Origin: Euptelea pleiosperma
Lineage: Eukaryota > Streptophyta > Magnoliopsida > Ranunculales > Eupteleaceae
DNA length: 64,000 nucleotides
NCBI GenBank assembly: GCA_035048495.1
Contig: CM068544.1
Coordinates: 50,803,893-50,867,892 of the forward strand
Direction of reading: 5' to 3'
Made by a program: the position numbers and the translations under genes. This document shows positions 10,945 to 22,132 of the stretch, one piece after another (the stretch's first letter is position 1; every line of letters begins with the position of its first letter). The notes under the pieces were generated by a model that was given only the letters and a program-made list of their open reading frames with translations, ran no database searches and was not told the origin of the DNA.

Positions 10945-11260
10945 AACTTCACTGACCAGCAAGTGACACTCTTAGAGGACACCGGCAGTATGGTTGTTTG
11001 GCTAATCCATAGGTGGACCTAAAAACCAAAAATCAGCCTAATTAGTAATTTCAAACCTTTGGATCTTAGTACCCCAAATAATGGTCAATAATGCTCATAT
11101 TCTACGGTTAAAAATCAACCCATGAAAACGACTCCAATCCAATGTTTTACTAATCGGTCTAATTTTTGGTGTATATGTCCAATTAGGGTTGGGCCAAAAA
11201 TCCATACAGTCAAAAATCTCTAAGAATATGCCACGTGGCACATATTGTCATTGGTTAGCA
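10945..11260. mobile_element. MULE-type MITE (family B), copy 6
   Basis: The arms AAGTGACACTCTTAGAGG and ATGCCACGTGGC with the usual internal text. CACGTG survives on the right (about 11232). It lies about 400 bp upstream of the likely leader of the kinase gene. Confidence 0.6.
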
Positions 11261-11479
11261 ACTTTGCTGACGGTTGATGTGGTGCGTTTGAGTCCACAAA
11301 AGAATGAAAAAGATCAGACGACTGTGATCATCTGTATTAAATAATTAAATTAGTTGTGCATTATCCTATCAATTTTCTAACTTTTAATAAGCTAAAGAAA
11401 TATTCACGTAATAACAAAGAAATAGAGGGGCATATGAAGTCATTTTACAAATTAAGAGGAAAATTTATGTGAACCACAC

Positions 11480-11895
11480 AAGGATAAGGCGTGTTTGGTT
11501 ATAAAGAGAACAGTAGGGGCATTTTTGGAAAAGACAGAATACAGAACTCTTTCTGTTGTTTCTGTGAGATTTTATTATAATTATTAGTTTGTTTTTTAAT
11601 TAATAAAAAAATATCGACAGGTTTGACTGCTGCCCTCCCTCTCTCTCTCTCTCTCTCTAACTTTTGCCTCTCTTTTTCTCGCTTCCTCACTTTTGCTTCC
11701 ATTGACTTCTTAGGGTTTTGCTTTTTCTCTCTCTTCCTCTCCTTTCTACCTCTGCATTGCCTTTAATCGATCGGAACGAAATCAAGCATTCGAGCATTCT
11801 TCGTTTGGATCTCAGATTGGTTGAGAGGAGCTAAGATTAATTTCTTCGTTTATTGCAAGGGCCGGAGTCGGTGGAGTTTCTCGGATTGATTTCAG
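11480..11895 (+). promoter_or_regulatory. probable promoter and 5' leader of the kinase gene
   Basis: A (CT)n tract at about 11636-11658, common around plant transcription starts, is followed by pyrimidine-rich sequence and then leader-like sequence without a long frame. The leader probably ends at 11895, where a GT begins a 5'-UTR intron. The exact start site cannot be read. Confidence 0.4.
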
Positions 11896-12976
11896 GTTAG
11901 ATTCATCTCTTTTTTATTTTCTTAATATTTTTTGAATTCCTTTTTAGATTTTTATGCTCGAGATTCCTGGAATTTCGACCCAATCTCATGGATTTGGGAG
12001 ATTTTTTAAGGCTTTTTTTTTTTTTTTTTTTTTCTGAGTTTTTTTGCTAGATTTTTATTTGTTCAAGTTATGGTTTTTATTCGAATTTCTGGGATTAAGC
12101 GATTTATTGCGTTTTTGATCGTTTGGTTAAGGTTTTCCCCCTTTTTGTGATACTGGGTTTGGGTTTTTGTGCTTTTTGTGGAATATGAGCTGGACGGCGT
12201 TGAATTGGGAGGTTTTGTTCTGGAATTGAGAGTAATTAGATTGGCTTGGCTGGCTTTCGTTTTGAATTGTTTTTTACGCGTTCCTTTGTTTCCATTTGTG
12301 TGAGAAAGCTGGATTTTGATTTAATTTGCTTTTCTTACGTAATTAGGATCTTTGTGGTATTTTTCAAGTTTTTCTGATGGGTACGGTGTTCCTGTTAGGA
12401 AATTTGAACATTTGATTAGTTGATTTAGGGTTGTGTTATCATTAAATTCTGGTTCTTTGTGAAATTTGGGTTCTTTTTGGGGTTGGATTTGTGAAATTTA
12501 CGGAACGCCGATTCTGGTTTCTTTTTCTTTTATGGGGTCTGACGGGTATGCGGTTTCATAGGGGATTTGAGCTGTGCTATTTGATTGCTGCGGATGGATT
12601 TCAATTTGAAACTTTTGGGTATTGGGGTTGCTGGGCAAATTTATACAGTGTGTGTTTAAGAAGAATTTCATTAGTGTATCATGGTGTTATTTTGGGATAT
12701 TTTGTTGAAACGGTGTGAATTTGAGAGTTACCAGCATATGTAGAGGAACTTGAATTGGGATTCCTTGTTCATTGATGTTCTTATATTCTTGTATTCAAGC
12801 AGTTTTCTTAGGTTGTTTGACTCTTCTGCAGTATTTGGATCGGCTTTTTGTATGTTTTTTTGTTCTGTCTAACCACAAAATTTCCCTCTCTTAAAAATCC
12901 TGGGAGCTTTTGTTTTGAAGTTTGCCTTTTCTTTGTAGCTTCCAATAATTATTTTCTCTCTTTTTCCTTCTTGCAG
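11896..12976 (+). other. probable 5'-UTR intron of the kinase gene
   Basis: The segment is T-rich throughout, begins TTTCAG/GTTAGATTC and ends CTTCTTGCAG/CAAGG, 47 bp before the ATG. A long T-rich leader intron is common in plant signalling genes and can raise expression. The donor is less certain than the acceptor. Confidence 0.5.
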
Positions 12977-13023
12977 CAAGGGCATCGAATATTGTAGCTG
13001 TAAAAAAAATTTAAAACTAAGAT

Positions 13024-16000
13024 ATGGGGTGTTTCACAGTCTTGAAGAGTAAAAAGAAGAAGTCTGAGCAGCCCATCTACATCAAACGCATTAATCCTCA
13101 GAAGAGTACACCCACAGTGCTCCCTGAACCACAAACCCAAAGTAGGTCTCTCCAATCTGCTCCTCCAAGCTTCAGGACCAGAGCCAAACCCATCCAACCA
13201 GTTAACCGAATCACTGACAGTAGAACTCGGGCATTATCTGCTCCATCAAGCCTAAATGTGGCCGAGCGTGATTCTCTTTTGTCAATTGAATATGATGAAC
13301 CAGAAGATTCCAAGAGCCGAGGTGGATTGACAAAGGAACATCGCACGCCAAGTCCACAACCTCTTCCTCTTCCATCGCCTCAGAGTGCTGCCGTCTTGAA
13401 GAATATGGGAAGCTTCAAGACAGCTAATTTCAGCGGCCCTATATCTGGCCCTCTGCCACTGCCTCCTTTGGGAGGCCTTCGGAATTTCTCTTATGAAGAG
13501 ATTGCGTCTGCTTGCCAAAAATTCTCACCAGACAGATGCATGTCCGAAGGTCTTTCTTCAATAATTTATAAAGCTTCCTTTGGAGATGATACCTCCAGTT
13601 CCAAGAAGCTGGAAGCCACTGTTACTCGTCTTCTTCCATCAACTCAGGTAACATAGATCTCAACCTTCTTTTCATGTAACTTCTATGGGTTAATTATGAT
13701 TTATTTTGTCCTTCGGTTCCAAGGAGTTATTAATTGTAGAGTGACCTCGAAAGACCATTCACCTGAGATTTGTCAATGAGTCAAATCAATTGGTAGCCTA
13801 GTGATCTTCCTATGGAAACCTTAAGGTGTTTTCGGTCTTTTGCCACAACTTAATTGTTTGTGTTACGCTGTTGTAGCATTCATGGTGCTCCAAATACATA
13901 CAGTCTACAATAGCATCTCAGCCAATAAATGTTCTTGCAGGGGTTCAAAGAATTCGTTAATGAGGTCAATACGCTTGCGTCCTTGCAACATCCTCAGCTC
14001 TGTAAATTGCTTGGTTTCCATGCACGTGAGGGATCAGACCAAAGGATGCTGGTCTATGAGAGGCTTTCTCATGGAAGCTTAGACCTACTCCTGTATGGTA
14101 GATCTGATGGGCCCCCTATTGACTGGTGTACTAGGATGAAGGTGGCTCTCTGTGCTGCACAAGGTCTTGCTTTTTTGCATGAAGAAGGGCCCTTCCAGGT
14201 ACTCAAACTTCCATCTTAGATCATTTAGAGCTGAATGAATTCAACTTCATAATGAAATCCGGCTCATGGTTATACCTTGTAATTTAGGCCCTGCTTGGTT
14301 CGCTACACTTGGGTGTATTTTGCACTGTAGTGCAAATGTAGTGACTTGCGTTGTAATCACTTACAATGCAAGTCACTTGCAACTGTTTGGTTCACACCCT
14401 GTAAATAGATGCAAACAAAGTTTAGCTGATTGGTTGGTATTATTTTATTTCTTGATTTTATAAAAGAAATGCACAATAAAATTATTATTGTTATCATCAA
14501 GGTTTAAAGGGGGCCATTATAACGGTATAACGGACGGGGGGTGTTACCATTTTTTCCGTTATAACGAAAAAAACGCTCAGGGGGGGAAAACGGGAAAAAT
14601 TCAAATTTTGAAATTTGAATTTCAAATTTTCAAAAACGGGAAAAAACGGATTATAACGCAAAGAACGAAAAAACAACTGTTTTTTTTCAACAAAATTTTT
14701 CAGAAAATAACGGTCGTTATTTTTGTTATAACTGAAAAATAACGGCCACTATAACGAAAATAATGGTCATTATTTTTGGGGCGTTTTAACGGTACATAAC
14801 GTAACGGGGGAGGTCCGAATCCGTTATGACAGCCGTTTTTTAAACTGTGGTTATCATGTTAATTTTTTTTTTTATTATTATTATTTTTTGGAGGGGAAAG
14901 CTTGGGGTTAGGCGGCCCCGATCAACTATATCAAAAAAATAGAAAGCTAAAATAAAAAAAATAAAAAATAAAAAATAAAAATAGAACATAATAATAAGAT
15001 AATAAAAATAATAATCACAGTTATTATTATTATTATTATTAATGTTTTTCCGAAGAAAAAAAGTTGAGCTAATACAATGAACCCACTTGCATCAGTTTTT
15101 GGGCTGCACTTGCTTTCATCTATTTTGTTAAGGAGTTTGCAAGGGCTTGGAACCCACTTACACGGCAGTTCATTGCACGCCTCCAACCAATCACTTGCAA
15201 TTCCAAAATTGTGGCAAGTGAGTGCATTGCACTCAATTTGCTGTGAACCAAGCAAGGCCTTAGACATTTGTTTCAGACAGTGTTGCATGGACATTTCCAA
15301 CCAACGGATGAATCGTGTGTCCATACATTTGGACACAGATTGGGACACTAACATGCAAGGTAGTTAAATGCAGAAGGCGCACTTAAGGCGCTAGGACCTC
15401 TAGCGCCTGAGGCGTAAGGCGGAAGGCGCAAGGCGCAAGGCGCAAGGCGAGGCAGGCGCCTGACTGAAGTGATGTGCAATATTAAAAATTATAATAAATA
15501 TAAGAAATATAAAAAAAAACATCATAAAATAACAAAAGTAATCATTAGGCCATAAAACATAAAAGATAGCAAATGTCGAAAACCTCAAGTAACCCAAAAG
15601 CAATTCTAGTTAACATAGTCATTTTCTAAATACAAAATAAGTAATCAAAAAGTCATAAAGCATAAAAGATAGCAAATGTTCAAAATTTCAAATAGCCTAC
15701 AATTAGTTCTAGTTAACATCGCCATCGTTTAAAATATAATCATTAGCTTCATCCCCATCATCATCAGATGTGTTAGCCTCCTCAATAGATTCTTCTTCTT
15801 CTGTCTCCTCCGAATTGGCATTTTCCTCTTCCGGCTCCCTTGTTAAAGCCCTTGTTCTTACTCTTGACCTTGATTGTGATTTAGTATTTGATGTTGATTT
15901 ACCAACTCCAGCAACTCTCGCAACAATACTCCATGTCAAGCTATCATCCTCAAACACCAATTCTTCTTCTACTACTCCACCTTCTGTTTCCATCTTCATC

Positions 16001-18131
16001 AATGTCTTTCAATGAGATAGGTTCAATTGTATCTCTCCTATCATATCGATGTTTAATATAATAGGCCAAAGAACATAATTTTTACAAAAAACATGTATAT
16101 TAGGCGCGCCCCTTACTAAACGTGCCTCGCCTTGACCCTTCTAAGGTGCTTTAGGTGTGCCTTGTGCCTGAGGCGCGCGCCTTGACTACAGAGCTGACAC
16201 GTCATTGACACTTCGATATTTGAATAATTAAAATATTCAAATTAAAAGGGAGATAATTAATAGATTTTTCCTATAATTAAGGTATAAATTAAGACGTCTT
16301 TATCTTAGGGATTGTAGTGAGAGAAAAAAGATAAGATTTTGTTTCTAACTTCCTATAAATAATTATCCCACTTACTATAAATACGGAAAAATCTATTAAT
16401 TATATGCTGGACCTATTTGAATAATTAACATATGCAGCCGAGTTACCGAATCCTATTTTTTGAGGTTTGCCGAGTCAGACACCTCGTATCCGTGTCAGAT
16501 TCCAACACATTTGTCCGCATTCAGGCAACATAGGTTTCAGAATGATCAAGACTTCTGCAAGTATCACCACCTGAATCAACTTTTGATATATATGTATGGC
16601 ATGTGGTACGCATCATAGACATGACACAGCATAGGTATGGTATAGGATCCATGTTGGAAATGGCTTAGCTGTACCTGAATATTTTGTTGTATTAAACTAA
16701 TATTTCCGACCAGACACCATGTCTGGTGGGAAATTAATATTAGATTTTACAACACTGGGTCTCACCGAGGATTCTCCTAGGGGCCTGTGCACGCTGTGTG
16801 TAGCTATGATTGATGATCAGTTTGTAGTGATTGTCCCAACCCACTAAATCCTCTTTTCTATCTTTTAAAGGTTGGTATTATTTGGTGTTTCTCCATTTTA
16901 CTGAATGGCTCAATGCTTTTGTTGGATTCACAGGCAATGTACAATGAGTTCTCAACTGCCAACATACAGGTTGACAAGGACTTCAGTGCGAAGCTTTCAG
17001 GTTATGGTTGTGTCAGCCATGATCCAGAAGCCGAGATCTCAAATACTTCCCCCGTAAGTGCTCTAAAACTAACATAATGATAAATTTGCCATTTTCCCCC
17101 TTAATTTGATTCATAGCGCTACCTCTTGCATATGCTTGGGCATGGAACATAGTGTATCCACGAACCATCGTAGAATAACCAGCTGTCCTTACTACATGCT
17201 GCTTCTATCACTGGCTTGGAAAACCAAAACTAAAATGCATCGGGATCTTTTGTGGCCCAAGAATGCTTATATGTATGATCATTGGATAGGTTGTGTTTGC
17301 CACTTCTTGTCCTCCACAACCCCTAAAAGGAGGATTTCTGATACTGTGAATGTACCTTAGGTTTCCTCATGAATATAGGGCTGACTTGATGGCTTCACAA
17401 GCTATGTATGCTATTTAATTATTGTGATTGTGTTCATCAATTCATATCTGGTTTTCTTGGAGTCAATTGATTTCCTTACTCTTCTTTTCTCTGATCAGGC
17501 GGTAGCAAATCTTTCAGTGGAAACCTTGGAGAGAGGACAACTCACTCCAAAGAGTAATGTATGGAGCTTTGGTATCGTTCTACTTGAACTACTCACCGGC
17601 AGGAAGAATCTTGACAACCGATACCCCAAGGAAGAGCGGAACTTGGTTAAATGGAGCCGACCTTTCTTAGCTGATGATTGCCGGCTATCGCTGATCATGG
17701 ATCCCCGGCTAAAAGGTCGGTTCGCTGCCAAAGCGGCTCGTACTGTGGCTGACATTGCTCTAAGATGCCTCCAGAAGGAACCCTCGGAAAGACCCACCAT
17801 ACGAACCATTGTTGACTCTCTCAAAAACATCCAAGACATGAAATACTCCTGTCGGTTTCCTCTCCAAGAACCAGCAACAGTTGCAGGAAAACAGATGTTA
17901 AGGTCCCCAAGTCTCAATGGGATTGTTACCCAAGCACCTAGATTAAATTTCTCCCCTTCCCCAACTTCGAGAACCCGGCCATCTGTTTCTCCGACAAGGC
18001 AGCCCTTGATGCCCATGTCACTTCCTCCCCGATCTTGTTCATCTACTGTCACATTGGAGGAGAATGAGCCGCAGAAAAGTCGGAAATCTGCCTCTTCAAC
18101 AGTTGGAAGGGATGGAGGTGAAGGGTTCTAA
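13024..18131 (+). CDS. receptor-like cytoplasmic kinase family protein, predicted pseudokinase
   Basis: Four coding exons, 13024-13647, 13941-14198, 16934-17053 and 17499-18131, join in phase 0 to give 544 residues. The N-terminus MGCF offers Gly2 and Cys3 for myristoylation and palmitoylation, so plasma-membrane attachment is likely. Residues 1-150 are a Ser/Pro-rich tail. The kinase-like domain runs from about 153 (NFSYEEI) to about 455, resembling the RLCK VII/PBL group. The fold is kept: Glu216 of helix C, LLGFHA, LVYERL, VWSFGIVLLELLTGR and RPT. The catalytic residues are not: the beta-3 Lys position is Thr201, the HRD-equivalent is Y-N-E (297-299), and the DFG-equivalent is G-Y-G (317-319). 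This points to a membrane-anchored pseudokinase acting as scaffold or regulator. The C-terminal 90 residues are Ser/Pro-rich. Frames and splice sites are intact, so it is probably functional as a protein. Confidence 0.9.
14498..14849. mobile_element. palindromic MITE family A, copy 3, nested
   Basis: It begins CAAGGTTTAAAGG and ends TTTTTAAACTGTG. The 8-bp GTTATCAT is repeated exactly on both sides (14490-14497 and 14850-14857), giving the best target duplication for this family and supporting a hAT-type origin. Confidence 0.8.
14940..15055. repeat. A/T simple-sequence tract
   Basis: Runs of AAAAT, AATAATAAT and TTATTATTATT. The short frame through it on the - strand is an artefact of low complexity. 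Confidence 0.8.
15363..16198 (-). mobile_element. hAT-like element remnant with GGCGC-rich ends
   Basis: The left side begins near GTAGTTAAATGCAGAAGGCGC with repeated AAGGCGC words. The right side ends GCGCGCGCCTTGACTAC, an imperfect inverse. On the - strand 15709-16002 encodes 97 residues with SLTWSIVARVAGVG followed by a basic patch and a long Glu/Asp tail. This suits the C-terminal end of a plant hAT transposase, but that is inference. No 8-bp duplication was found. Confidence 0.5.
16253..16403. mobile_element. small AT-rich MITE
   Basis: The 19-bp ATAATTAATAGATTTTTCC at 16253-16271 returns as its exact reverse complement at 16385-16403. The 113 bp between have no coding potential. Confidence 0.6.
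16686..16753. repeat. short foldback in the kinase intron
   Basis: The arms around CCAGACACCATGTCTGG extend outward as CTAATATTTCC and its near-inverse GGAAATTAATATTAG. It forms a 68-nt imperfect hairpin. Confidence 0.6.
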
Positions 18132-18605
18132 TTGTTAATAATATCCATATTTTTTCATTTTTTCTTCTTTTTGATTTTTGATTTTAGATTTTTGTGATTA
18201 AAACATGGTATATAGAGGATAAAAGATGTGGTTCTTCCGGCCTTTCATCCCTTAAGAAGATGCAAAGGAGAGGATGACCTTTTGTAGATAAAGAAGAGTG
18301 TAAGCCTGTTTTGAATGGATTCAATCAGTTTTCTCCAAACCAGAATCCAACTAATCCCACTTGTTATACTTCTTATTCAATATCAGATGCGTTTTCGACT
18401 TCGAAAATATCTTACAAAGAAGATGAAAGTTCATAAAAATCTGATGGCGTAGAATGCTAAGTTCTTAGCCATGAATTGTCATGATTAGCCGAAATGGCTG
18501 AACGATCCCTCATATTGTATCACATTACAATAGAAAAAGCCAATTTAAAAGCTACCATTTCAAATGGTCTCACTGATCCCAACCTCACGAACTGTTTGAC
18601 ACTAT

Positions 18606-18848
18606 GGCCCTGCTTGGTTCACCGAACAGAGATGCATTTTTCACTCCAGTGCAAAAGCGGTGAGTAGCAATGCACTCACTTACAATGGTTTTTGGGCTGC
18701 ACTTGCATCTATTTTGTCTAGGAGTTTGCAAGGGCTTGACAACCACTTGCAAGTTAGCTGGTTTGCACGCCCCCAACCAATCATGTGCATTCCAAAATTG
18801 TGGCAAGTGAATGCATTTGCATCCCAGTGCCCCGAACCAAGTAGGGCC
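18606..18848. mobile_element. Harbinger-like MITE family E, complete copy
   Basis: The ends GGCCCTGCTTGGTTC and GAACCAAGTAGGGCC flank 243 bp. TAT is repeated on both sides (18603-18605 and 18849-18851). It lies about 475 bp beyond the kinase stop codon. Confidence 0.75.
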
Positions 18849-18879
18849 TATAGTTTGCAAGGTCCATGGCGTTAGACCA

Positions 18880-19344
18880 TCTTTTAAAAAACGGCCCTTA
18901 TAACGGTAACATCCTAACCTCGTTACTTTTTTTCCCATTATAATGCCAAAGACCGGTAAAACAGGACATCCGCTGTGACTCGATCTTTTTTTTTTTTTTT
19001 TTCATTAGCAATGTTTTGTTTTGAAAAAATAATAATATTCTGATCGGTTTTTTACTCAGATGTGACTGATGTAACCCTGCTATAACGACCCTGCAATAAT
19101 GGTCATAATGGTAACGCTAAAAGATAACGGTTGTTATTTTCAAAAAAAAAATCATTTTTTTTGTTAGCAAGGTTTTAATACTTGACCTTTCTTACGAAGC
19201 TCTGTCCTCGTTTCGTTCTCCTTTATTTTTTTACTTGACAGCAGACGTTACCTAGGTAACCCCATTATAGCGGCCCGCTTATGACAGTCACAACAGTAAC
19301 GTTAAGCGACCAGGGACCGTTTTAATGGACCATTTAAAACCTTG
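18880..19344. mobile_element. palindromic MITE family A, diverged copy 4
   Basis: It begins TTTTAAAAAACGGCCCTTAT and ends CATTTAAAACCTTG. The interior is rich in AACGGT and CGTTA words but much altered. Confidence 0.5.
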
Positions 19345-19740
19345 GGTAACCTAATCTAATCTGTCTCTGTCACTGAATTCCAAGATGGCGGCTCAAACTA
19401 GTGGGAAAAGCAAATAAGCAACAAAGCATTTTGTTTTGTGATGCATGACGTTGTCGTTCTGATCTTAATTTGGACTAGGGGCCGCCACTTGTGATTCATG
19501 TGCACCTTACACACGGAACGCACTTAGAGATCACTGATCAATTTGGAATATCCCTAGGTGTACCTACATACAGAAATCGAAAAATTTCTAAAAGGAAAAC
19601 TAAATTTAAGGTATTCATAAAAACAAAAGTAACTTTTGAAAATTTCCAAATAAAGTAACTAAACGCTCTTTACAAAAACGTCTGTCAGACACTCTTTTAA
19701 AGAGCATTTGTAACAGACAAATGCTTTTTAAAAAGCGTTA
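19345..19740. other. no gene recognised
   Basis: The only structure seen is an imperfect palindrome around 19660-19740, where AAGAGCATTTGTAACAGACA-like words occur in both orientations and echo the words near 20260-20370. Confidence 0.3.
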
Positions 19741-19741
19741 A

Positions 19742-19915
19742 ATGTGGTTTTCAAGTTGCACGGTAAAAATCGACGGTACATAATTCTTCAACTTCTAAAG
19801 CAGTCTATGAATATCAGAATGATTTGATTTTTCTTGAGGATGATCTCCTCACCATAGAGATCATCCTCACCAAAAATCAGCCATTGATTCATCTATGTGG
19901 GTACACCAAAATGGG
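19742..19915. mobile_element. MITE family D, copy 2
   Basis: The paired words GAGGATGATCTCCTCACCAT and GAGATCATCCTCACCAAAAA, with the flanking CAGCCATTGATTCATC text of the family. The left part matches the interior of the 45-kb copy. Confidence 0.6.
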
Positions 19916-19924
19916 TTTACCACG

Positions 19925-20240
19925 TGGATGCAATAAGAGCCACGTGGCACTCTTAGAATACTCTAACCTTATGGATGTTTTTTCAATCCGACCCACAAAC
20001 AAAAAATCAGCTTGATTAGTGATTTCAAACCTTTGGATCTTTGGTCAATATTGCTCAAATTTCGCACGGTTAAAATCAACCCATGAAAACAATTCCAATC
20101 CAACACCTAGAAATCACTAATCGCACTGATTTTTGGTTTGTAGGTCCACCTAATGATTAGCCAAACATCCATACGGTCAGAGTTCTCTAAGAGTGTTCTA
20201 TGTGACTCTTATTGTGTCCTGTCATCAAAGTTTTATTCGA
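19925..20240. mobile_element. MULE-type MITE (family B), copy 7
   Basis: The left arm has GAGCCACGTGGCACTCTTAG and the right arm the decayed inverse GTGTTCTATGTGACTC. The body carries the usual AAATCAGCTTGATTAGTG text. Confidence 0.6.
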
Positions 20241-20704
20241 CGTTGCCGATATAGATGTTTTATCATCTATCAGGGAGAAATGCTCTTGAAAAGAGTGTTT
20301 ATTCCTGATAGATGCTCTTTTAAAGAGCGTCTGTCAGAGAAAGATTTGACTTTTAGAAAATGCACATTTAAAGTGCGTTTAGTTACTTTTTTTGAGAATT
20401 TATAAAAGATATTTTTGTTTCTGTAAATACATTAATTTTTTTTTTTTGTAGAAATTTTCCATACAAAAATTCATCTTGATTAGTTGTTTCAATCTATTGG
20501 ATTTGAGACTTTTTAATGGTTTGCTTTTAACCGTGAATGTTGAGTATTATTTGGCCAATGACAAAGCGACACCACTATGCAACATGATAATGTCTATGGC
20601 GCTTGGACATGTGATCATTACACTTTTAATAATGGGGTACCTACAGTACACTTAATTAGCTTTTTTTATTTATTTGCTCTTTTTATTTTTCAAACAACAA
20701 TGTT

Positions 20705-21002
20705 GACGATGGACCATAGTTTGAGCCACATGGCACATAGAGATCACTGAACATATGGATGTTTGACCAATCCCTAGGTGGACTTACATACCAAAAATTC
20801 ATCCAGATTATTAATTTCTAACCGTTGGATTAGAGTCTTTTCCATAGTTTATTTGTAACCATGGATTTCAAGCATTATGATCCAAAGGTTAGAAATCACT
20901 AATCAAGCTGATTTTTGTTATGTAAATACATATAGGGATGAGACAAACATCCATGCGGTCAGTATAACCTCTGATAGTATACCATACAGCTCACACTTGG
21001 TC
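20705..21002. mobile_element. MULE-type MITE (family B), copy 8, diverged
   Basis: GAGCCACATGGCACATAG on the left and ATACCATACAGCTCACAC on the right. Both G-boxes have decayed. Confidence 0.5.
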
Positions 21003-22080
21003 TATCACCATCATCTACTTTTTTTTTTCTTTCTAAAAGTAGAGTTCAAGTGCCAATTGGAAGTTCAACAAATGCTTTCACAGTTGAATTTAAATGTGAA
21101 AATGTTGAATGACCCAAACACATTTATAAATTAAGAAATTTAAAAAAAGAATGTTTATCAATTTAAAAAGTTTGAGGGTTATATTAGGGATAATAATTTT
21201 TTATTAATTTTTTTAATAAAATGAGCATTTAATGAGCCGCAGGGGGTGACCTCTGCTCGCTAGCAGGTTCTAAAGAAGAAGTTTTTTATTTTTGTTTTTG
21301 TCGACTTGCAAGTAACATATGCACTAAACAAAAACATCCCTACTGACTGAATATTCTTAGAATACAAAGGAAGAAAAGTTCAGGCATTTTTTGGCGCAAT
21401 AACGGTACTTTCGAGATTTTATTGGTTACAACACAAGAGCGGGCTTCTCTCTTTAGTAGGTAGAATAGATGTCTTTTAGGTCTTACAACAACTATAATAA
21501 CATGCCCTTTTGGCTCTATTTTTTTGTCAAAATTATGCACGGTTACTTATTCGATTAGTTAATGTAAAGAAATGAGAAGAGAGTTTAATTATGCTTCCAC
21601 ATCTACTCAAAGATGAACACAATAAGTTAAGGTGTCACATCTGTCACAGATCCTCTTGTCTTGTAGTTTGTTATCTAGACTTTGCTTTTAGATCCCGATG
21701 TTGCTTTGGACGGATAGATCGATGTAGTGATGGATTTGATAAGACCGGCCCTGATGGGGGAACCAATTAAAATCTATTAAGAGGAATAGATCCTGTGTAT
21801 TAGTTGAATATGGAGGATCCTGTGTATTAGTTTGTCTAGTCAACACTCGTACTGGCCTATGTTAACCTAAAATCAAGCTGATTGTAAAATCATAAACACC
21901 TGATTTGATGACTTATTGCGCCTACACCTACTCATCATTCTGACCACTTAAAAGGAGTGACTCAATGGGATTAGACCCATGTCCACGATGTGGTTAATTA
22001 AATGGATGGTCTGGAATGGTTGGTAGGAGGGCGGTGTATTGACATTTGATATATTTAGTATACACATGATCATTTCTAAT
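21003..22080. other. intergenic spacer before P450 copy A
   Basis: AT-rich sequence with no gene or clear repeat that I can support. Short frames here overlap on both strands and look random. Confidence 0.4.
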
Positions 22081-22085
22081 ACCAT

Positions 22086-22092
22086 TATATAA
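22086..22092 (+). promoter_or_regulatory. TATA box of P450 copy A
   Basis: TATATAA lies 41-47 bp before the ATG at 22133. The implied leader would be short (about 15 bp), so a slightly more upstream element is possible. Confidence 0.4.
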
Positions 22093-22132
22093 CAAAGCGT
22101 GTTGTGTATCTTCCTCATCCCTCCCACTGACA

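Larger units (their letters stand above)
14287..15259. mobile_element. Harbinger-like MITE (family E) carrying a nested MITE
   Basis: The ends GGCCCTGCTTGGTTC and GAACCAAGCAAGGCC are inverted repeats flanked by TTA at 14284-14286 and 15260-15262, the 3-bp duplication usual for PIF/Harbinger elements. It is about 970 bp because a family A MITE (14498-14849) and AT-rich sequence lie inside. Confidence 0.8.
14199..16933 (+). other. 2.7-kb intron of the kinase gene filled with transposons
   Basis: This intron between coding exons 2 and 3 carries a Harbinger-like MITE with a nested family A MITE, AT-rich simple sequence, a hAT-like element with an acidic open frame, and two small foldbacks. The other coding introns are 293 and 445 bp. 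The splice signals CAG/GTACTC and CACAG/GCA are intact. Confidence 0.85.

Noticed and set aside
17495..18052. 185-codon frame on the - strand
   Set aside because: It is the antisense shadow of kinase exon 4, whose + frame has clear kinase motifs.
18132..18600. Extra gene after the kinase
   Set aside because: The stretch lacks a coding frame and is most simply the 3' UTR and flank of the kinase gene.
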